From Bifidobacteriaceae bacterium (lineage in GTDB: Bacteria; Actinomycetota; Actinomycetes; Actinomycetales; WQXJ01), in the NCBI GenBank assembly GCA_031278655.1, contig JAITJZ010000152.1, positions 1 to 42,901 on the forward strand: DNA of 42,901 bases, written 5' to 3'. Every line of letters begins with the position of its first letter. Within the stretch, counting starts at the first letter, position 1. Positions 37,792 to 42,901 of the stretch are shown here, one piece after another. The notes beneath the pieces are model-generated. The model was not told the DNA's origin and made no database searches. It worked only from the letters and a program-made list of their open reading frames with translations. The position numbers and the translations under genes are program-made.

Positions 37792-40356
37792 ATGAACAAG
37801 ACCATCGCCTTGACCGATTTCGCCCTCATCGACCGGGCCCCGGGGGCTGGCTCGCCCGCCGAACTGTCCGCCGAACTGTCCGCCGAACTGTCCGCCGCCC
37901 AAGGATGGCTGCCAGCCTTGGTGCCGGGCGGAGTACGCGAGTCGCTCGTCGCGGCTGGGCGGATCGCCCATCCCTTTTACGGATCCAACGAACTCAAGGA
38001 TCGTTGGGTTGACGAGCGCGAATGGTGGTTCCGCACCACCTTCGCCGCGCCGGAAGTCTCCGCTGGCGGCCGAGTCCAGCTCTGCTTCGATGGGCTCGAC
38101 ACCGTGGCTGATGTCTGGCTGAACGGCGAACCGCTGGGACACCACGAGAACCAATTCCGTCCGGCCTGCTTCGACATCACCGCCAGACTACTGGCCGAGA
38201 ACACCTTACTGGTCCGCTTCACCCCGCCACTGCTGGGGCGCGAGACCCCGCCGGAAGTGGCCAAGACGTTGGCGGCATTGCTCGAGGTCTTCGCCTCGAT
38301 CATGAGCGAGGAGCAGAAGGCCGCTGCGGCGCAGGCAAGTCCCGCTGCGGCCAACCCGATGCTGAACGGCCCCGCCACCACCCTTCGGAAATCGCCTTGT
38401 TCTTTTGGCTGGGACTTCGGCCCCGCGCTGCCGGCAATGGGCATCTGGCGGCCGGTGCGTCTGTGTGTACAGGACGGGGCCGTCCTGAAGGGCCACCACA
38501 TCCAAATCTCCCGGCTCTCCGCTGACCGGTCGCTGGCTGAAGTCAAGGTCCTCGTCGAAGCAGAGGCGATCGCAGCGCGGCCGCTGCGGGCGCATGTCAG
38601 GATGGAGTCTCCCGCCGGAGCAGTCCACGAGGTGGACTTGCGGCTGGCCGGTGGCCAGGCGGCGACAACGCTGAACATACCTGATCCCCAGCTCTGGTGG
38701 ACGCACGATCTGGGCGCCAGCCCGCTATATGAGGTGGAGATCACGCTCTTCTCAGGTGACGACTTGGTGGACGGCGTGCGAGACCGCATAGGGCTGCGCC
38801 AAGTGGTGGTGGACAGGTCACGGGATCGGGAAGGGGGGCGCTTGTTCCGCTTCATGTTGAACGGGGAGCCGGTCTTCGCCCGCGGCGCGAACTGGCTGCC
38901 GGCGTCCGCGTTCACCGGGTCGGTTTCCGCCCAAACGTACGAGTCGCGGGTCCGGTTGGCGCGGGACGGGAATCTCAACATGCTCCGAGTCTGGGGCGGT
39001 GGCATCTACGAACACGAGGCCTTCTACGCCGCCTGCGACCGGGAGGGCATCCTCGTCTGGCAGGACTTCATCTTCGCCTGCATCGATTACCCTAGTGCCG
39101 ACCCCAGTCTGCAACGCGAGGTGGAGCTCGAAGCGGAATACCAGGTCAAGCGGCTGCGCAACCGCGCCTGCCTGGCGCAGTGGGCCGGCAACAACGAGGC
39201 CACAATGATCCACGCCTCCGCCGCCGGCAACCTCGACCCGGGGAGTTGGGGCTGGCACTTCTATCACCAGATCCTCCCTGACGCCGTCACCCGCCACGAC
39301 GGCTTGACCCACTATTGGCCTTCGAGCCCATACGGCGAGGGCGGCATCGAAGCCCTGGAAGGCGCCCAGGACGGCGACCGGCACACGTGGGAGGTCTGGC
39401 ATGGCGACATCTTCCCCTCAGGGAAAACCTTCCCGACCAAAGGCGACGAGCGGCACTACCGCCGTTACGCCGACGACCTGGCCAAGTTCTGCTCCGAGTT
39501 CGGCATCCACGCAGCCCCAGAACTGGCCACCTTGCGGCGTTGGATTCCCAAGGGGGAGTTGCAGGTCCACTCGGAGGCGTTCGACCTGCACAACAAAGAC
39601 AACCCGAAAGACAAGGGCGACGAGCTGCTGGCTGTCACCACCGGCAGGCCCAGCGGGATCGCGGAGTACGTCGCCTACACCCAAGCCGTGCAGGCCGAAG
39701 GGATGGCGTTCGCCATTGAGCATTACCGGCGCCGCCAGCCGCACTGCTCAGGCGCGCTGATGTGGCAGTTCAACGATGTCTGGCCCGGACTGAGCTGGTC
39801 TGTCACTGATTTCGACGGCGTGCCCAAGTCCGCCTACTACTCAGCGAAGCGGGCCAGCTCCCCGGTCGCGGTCAGCTTCGCTGACCGGGTGGATGGCGGG
39901 CTGCAGCTTTGGCTGGTCAACAACAGCGCGGAACCCGTCACGCTCGAGATCGCCGTCGAACTGGGCAAGTTCGGGCTCGGGGGCGAGACCCGTTCCGTAT
40001 CCGCTACCGCCCAACGGGCGCAGGCTGTTATCGCGTGGGAGGTCGGCCCGGATGGGATCATCCGCGACGGGCGCCACTACGCCTGGGCCGCCAGCCCTGA
40101 TGGGCGGTTCCCCGCAGCCCGAAAGTACTTTGCTGAGATCGGACAACTCGACTTTGGTCCAGGTCGGCTAGCCATCACGGCCGAACCGGGCGGACTGCGG
40201 ATCCGTTCCACCGGCCACTCCTACTCGGTGCGGATCGAGCAGCCGCGGCCAGGGATCACCTTGTCCGACAACTGCTTCGACCTCAGAGACGGTGACGAGG
40301 CGTTCGTGGCGGTGGCCGGAACCGACCCCGGAGAGTTGGCCGTCAGCCGCTGGTGA
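37792..40356 (+). CDS. Second GH2 beta-mannosidase-like glycoside hydrolase
   Basis: NMLRVWGGGIYEHEAFYAACDREGILVWQDFIFA, WAGNNE, FCSEFGIHAAP, MWQFNDVWPGLSWSVTDFD; RBS GGGGAGG before ATG 37792. Confidence 0.88.
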   Translation: MNKTIALTDFALIDRAPGAGSPAELSAELSAELSAAQGWLPALVPGGVRESLVAAGRIAHPFYGSNELKDRWVDEREWWFRTTFAAPEVSAGGRVQLCFDGLDTVADVWLNGEPLGHHENQFRPACFDITARLLAENTLLVRFTPPLLGRETPPEVAKTLAALLEVFASIMSEEQKAAAAQASPAAANPMLNGPATTLRKSPCSFGWDFGPALPAMGIWRPVRLCVQDGAVLKGHHIQISRLSADRSLAEVKVLVEAEAIAARPLRAHVRMESPAGAVHEVDLRLAGGQAATTLNIPDPQLWWTHDLGASPLYEVEITLFSGDDLVDGVRDRIGLRQVVVDRSRDREGGRLFRFMLNGEPVFARGANWLPASAFTGSVSAQTYESRVRLARDGNLNMLRVWGGGIYEHEAFYAACDREGILVWQDFIFACIDYPSADPSLQREVELEAEYQVKRLRNRACLAQWAGNNEATMIHASAAGNLDPGSWGWHFYHQILPDAVTRHDGLTHYWPSSPYGEGGIEALEGAQDGDRHTWEVWHGDIFPSGKTFPTKGDERHYRRYADDLAKFCSEFGIHAAPELATLRRWIPKGELQVHSEAFDLHNKDNPKDKGDELLAVTTGRPSGIAEYVAYTQAVQAEGMAFAIEHYRRRQPHCSGALMWQFNDVWPGLSWSVTDFDGVPKSAYYSAKRASSPVAVSFADRVDGGLQLWLVNNSAEPVTLEIAVELGKFGLGGETRSVSATAQRAQAVIAWEVGPDGIIRDGRHYAWAASPDGRFPAARKYFAEIGQLDFGPGRLAITAEPGGLRIRSTGHSYSVRIEQPRPGITLSDNCFDLRDGDEAFVAVAGTDPGELAVSRW

Positions 40357-40459
40357 CCCGCCGCGAACCCTGGGCCCGGCCGCCTTCCCGCTGGGGCAGC
40401 CCTGGACCTGGAACTGCTGGCCCACATGCCCCGCGACACTCTCTATTGGTTCACCGCCA

Positions 40460-40540
40460 GTGCGCCGCCAGCTTGAACTGGTGCCCGGCGACAAAGTCCT
40501 GTTCGTCGAAAACGCGGACGGCGACATCGTGCTGGCGTGA
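40460..40540 (+). pseudogene. AbrB/MazE-type antitoxin C-terminal remnant
   Basis: VRRQLELVPGDKVLFVENADGDIVLA followed by stop; N-terminal part lacks the expected strand. Confidence 0.45.
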
Positions 40541-40885
40541 ACGGACGACACTGACCAGCGCTTTTCGTTCAGCTAAGACGGTGGGAGCCGACGCCCCGGA
40601 AGGCTTGACACAGCCCACGCGGACCGGGATACGTCGCGATAGGCAGTTGGACGATGCCGTGTGGCAGCTCCCCGAGGCCATCGTATTGTGACCGGCGTCC
40701 ACAATCCCGAACGGCTCGGCCCATCGCGCGCCACCAACGGGACTACGGCCAGCGGGACTAGGAGGCGGCTGCCCATCGGCTCAGGGCCGACTGGGCTCAT
40801 TCCATGCGACCTGGCTTCTGCCCGCTTGGCTGCTTCAATCCCTGCCGGAGCGGTGTCGTCGGAAGAAATGCGCCACACCGCGTGC

Positions 40886-40907
40886 TATACTTACGCGGTA
40901 CGTACCG
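40886..40907 (+). promoter_or_regulatory. -10 element plus palindromic operator upstream of XRE regulator
   Basis: TATACT (40886-40891) followed by perfect 12-bp palindrome CGGTACGTACCG (40896-40907). Confidence 0.5.
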
Positions 40908-40929
40908 GCACTATTGATCGGAGGCAGTG

Positions 40930-41790
40930 ATGGCACCACGAACGCATTCGGGGAGCGCCGCCCTTGGGGCGGCCATTCGGACACAACGAACACAGCTCGG
41001 CATGAGTATCGAGCAAGCCGCTACCAAGGCTGGAGTCGGCGCAAAGACCTGGGGCAACTACGAGGCGGGCGGTTCTATCCGCCGCGATAAAGTCCGTGCA
41101 GTCTGCAAGGCACTGGGTCTTACGCGGCTACCGGACGTCGGAACCGTTGTCGACACCGACGACCCCGGTGACCTGCTATCTTCAGTCGGTCCCGAACATG
41201 TGGCGTGGTCGCCGGCTCTGGCGGAGGTTCACGGGACGCTGGTAGCGGCAGTCTTTGCTGCGGCGAGTGACGAATGGATCGACCAGATCAGCGAGGATCT
41301 CGCAGCGCTGGCCGCCAGGCCACGCGGTACACACATCGGGGAGCTTGACCACGCGTGGCTCGAAGGAGAATTGCCGGATCAGTTCCGTACCCGCTATGAC
41401 TACGAGTTCGTTTATCAACTCCGAACCACGATTCACGAACTGCGAACCAGATTCAGCCGAGGAGACCTGGTTGCCCACACAGTCCTGGAAGAACTCGCTC
41501 TGTATCTCTTGTTCGGTCAGGCCGAAGTCTACGCGGACCTCTTCCCACAATCCTTTCCCGAAGGGCAACCCGATTGGCGCGAGTGGGTCGGTGACATCTG
41601 CGATGACCTCGACTGCGAGTACTTCTTGTTCAATCCAATGGCCGTGGTCAGCCCACGCATCGCCTATCACTTTGACCACTGGCTGGAGCCGCAGTTCTAC
41701 GTCCGCGGAGAGCAACTCACAGACACCGAGCGGGCGGCGGCCCTCCTCCGCACTCTCCACCCCTCATCATTAGACACTGCCGAAGCTTGA
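40930..41790 (+). CDS. XRE-family HTH regulator with unrecognised C-terminal domain
   Basis: LGAAIRTQRTQLGMSIEQAATKAGVGAKTWGNYEAGGSIRRDKVRAVCKALGL; long acidic C-terminal half. Confidence 0.8.
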   Translation: MAPRTHSGSAALGAAIRTQRTQLGMSIEQAATKAGVGAKTWGNYEAGGSIRRDKVRAVCKALGLTRLPDVGTVVDTDDPGDLLSSVGPEHVAWSPALAEVHGTLVAAVFAAASDEWIDQISEDLAALAARPRGTHIGELDHAWLEGELPDQFRTRYDYEFVYQLRTTIHELRTRFSRGDLVAHTVLEELALYLLFGQAEVYADLFPQSFPEGQPDWREWVGDICDDLDCEYFLFNPMAVVSPRIAYHFDHWLEPQFYVRGEQLTDTERAAALLRTLHPSSLDTAEA

Positions 41791-41970
41791 CTTTTGCGGG
41801 TGTTTTGGGGTGTTTGTGGGTGTGGTCTCGGGTTTCGCCGGTAGATGCCTTGGCCGACGCTCGACTCGACTTGTTCGCGACCGACCGCCATCGGGGACTG
41901 GCGGAGGCCGCGGCCGCCGCTCCAAGATCAAGGCCATCCTTCCCGGTGACCCGGGCACGGCTCCGGCGTC

Positions 41971-42336
41971 TCAGGTGAAGTGCTTGATCGTCTCGTTCGG
42001 GTGGCCGGTGAACACTTGCTCCAGGAGCACCAGGTTCGTGCCAGCCTTGTCTCCCGCTGGAACCACCGCGTACCATATGCGGCCGGCCGATGTGGGCTTG
42101 TACTGCCAACGTTGGTGGTCGCGGCCGTTGATCCTGACGATGGCCTGGTCGCCTTTGAGCCGATAGCATCGCGGACCCTCCGCCGTGGGCGTCTTGGTGA
42201 GGAAGTCCCATGCTTCCGCGGCGGCGTTGCGGGCCGTCGCGACCAGGTCGCGCCAGCCAACTCGAGCCGCTCTGGTCGCGGCTGCGATGCGGTGCTCGCT
42301 GCGCCACAACGGGCGCGCGACCGGCTCCGTAGGCAT
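41971..42336 (-). CDS. Small protein, putative toxin partner of Phd-like antitoxin
   Basis: CYRLKGDQAIVRINGRDHQRWQYKPTSAGRIWYAVVPAGDKAGTNLVLLEQVFTGHP; ATG 1 bp after antitoxin stop. Confidence 0.6.
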   Translation of the reverse strand: MPTEPVARPLWRSEHRIAAATRAARVGWRDLVATARNAAAEAWDFLTKTPTAEGPRCYRLKGDQAIVRINGRDHQRWQYKPTSAGRIWYAVVPAGDKAGTNLVLLEQVFTGHPNETIKHFT

Positions 42337-42337
42337 G

Positions 42338-42781
42338 TCAGGGCCTGGCGACGGCCGAACTTCTGTCCAGCCATTGCTGGTCGGCGCCGTCGCCGCGGGG
42401 CAGGCCAGCGGCGTAGGTCTCCGCGGTCGCCGACCAGCGGCCCACCTCGAGCAGGAACAGCTCGTAGCGATCGAGGTCAACGGCGGCCCAGAGGCTCTTC
42501 TCGACGTCCTGGGCGAACGACTCTAATTCGCGCGAGGTCAACAGCCTCGTCCAGCCGAACACGGTGGCCAGGGCCGCCGCGAAGTCGCCGCCAGCGGCGA
42601 CTGCGGCTCGCATGATCGCGCTGGCCAGATTCACCCCTTCGCGTCTGCGCCGTTCATCCTCGGCCTTCATGATCAGCAGATCCGCGCCGTCCCTCCGTGT
42701 GATGGTGACCGCGCCCTTCTCGGTCTGGGAGATTATCTGATTGGGCCTGCGCAGCAATTCGCTCAACGTGGCGGTGCTCAT
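42338..42781 (-). CDS. Phd/prevent-host-death-like antitoxin
   Basis: MSTATLSELLRRPNQIISQTEKGAVTITRRDGADLLIMKAEDERRRREG. Confidence 0.7.
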   Translation of the reverse strand: MSTATLSELLRRPNQIISQTEKGAVTITRRDGADLLIMKAEDERRRREGVNLASAIMRAAVAAGGDFAAALATVFGWTRLLTSRELESFAQDVEKSLWAAVDLDRYELFLLEVGRWSATAETYAAGLPRGDGADQQWLDRSSAVARP

Positions 42782-42782
42782 T

Positions 42783-42798
42783 CCTGAACTATATCAGG
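42783..42798. promoter_or_regulatory. Operator/promoter overlap of the Phd-like operon
   Basis: CCTGA-N6-TCAGG; spacer on the minus strand is TATAGT, a -10 placed about 6 nt before the ATG. Confidence 0.5.
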
Positions 42799-42901
42799 AG
42801 AATATCTGAATAGCCTCCCGACCTGGTTCCGGCCGTCGAAGTCCCGCCACGGCCCGAGCGCTGCTGAGCGACGGCGGCAGCTCCGACCCAGATCGGGAGG
42901 A

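Noticed and set aside
37858-37898. Triple GCCGAACTGTCC repeat (AELSAELSAELSA) in the second GH2
   Set aside because: Short in-frame slippage repeat near the N-terminus; unlikely to matter functionally.

Overview
High-GC actinobacterial chromosomal window. Left ~20 kb is mostly ordinary chromosome: lipoprotein, LytR_C-domain protein, threonine aldolase, class A PBP with PASTA, three-subunit Sdh/Frd operon, oligopeptide ABC transporter with fused ATPases, amidohydrolase, tgt, and a secreted-type protein with a duplicated domain. A tRNA-Ser(GGA) at 20.4 kb is followed by a degraded patch: truncated ORF, ISL3-type transposase C-terminal remnant, and a Phd/YafQ-like toxin-antitoxin pair with a truncated antitoxin. 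The middle carries a DUF6020-like membrane protein, a VapB with a VapC remnant, aroK with repeats at both ends, a LacI/Cgl0159-like/iolC inositol-type cluster, a zinc alcohol dehydrogenase and a VapBC pair. The right ~10 kb carries a TetR-controlled cluster of two GH2 beta-mannosidase-like enzymes around an MFS transporter, an XRE regulator and a Phd-like antitoxin with a small putative toxin. The least explained signal is a dispersed ~13-bp motif, GCCCGATGCCGTC / GACGGCATCGGGC. I found about a dozen copies between 0.5 and 32 kb, in intergenic gaps and in protein linkers, where five of the copies read [T/A]-A-S-G in the same frame. I found none in the right 11 kb. All family calls come from reading the translations by eye; no database search was run.
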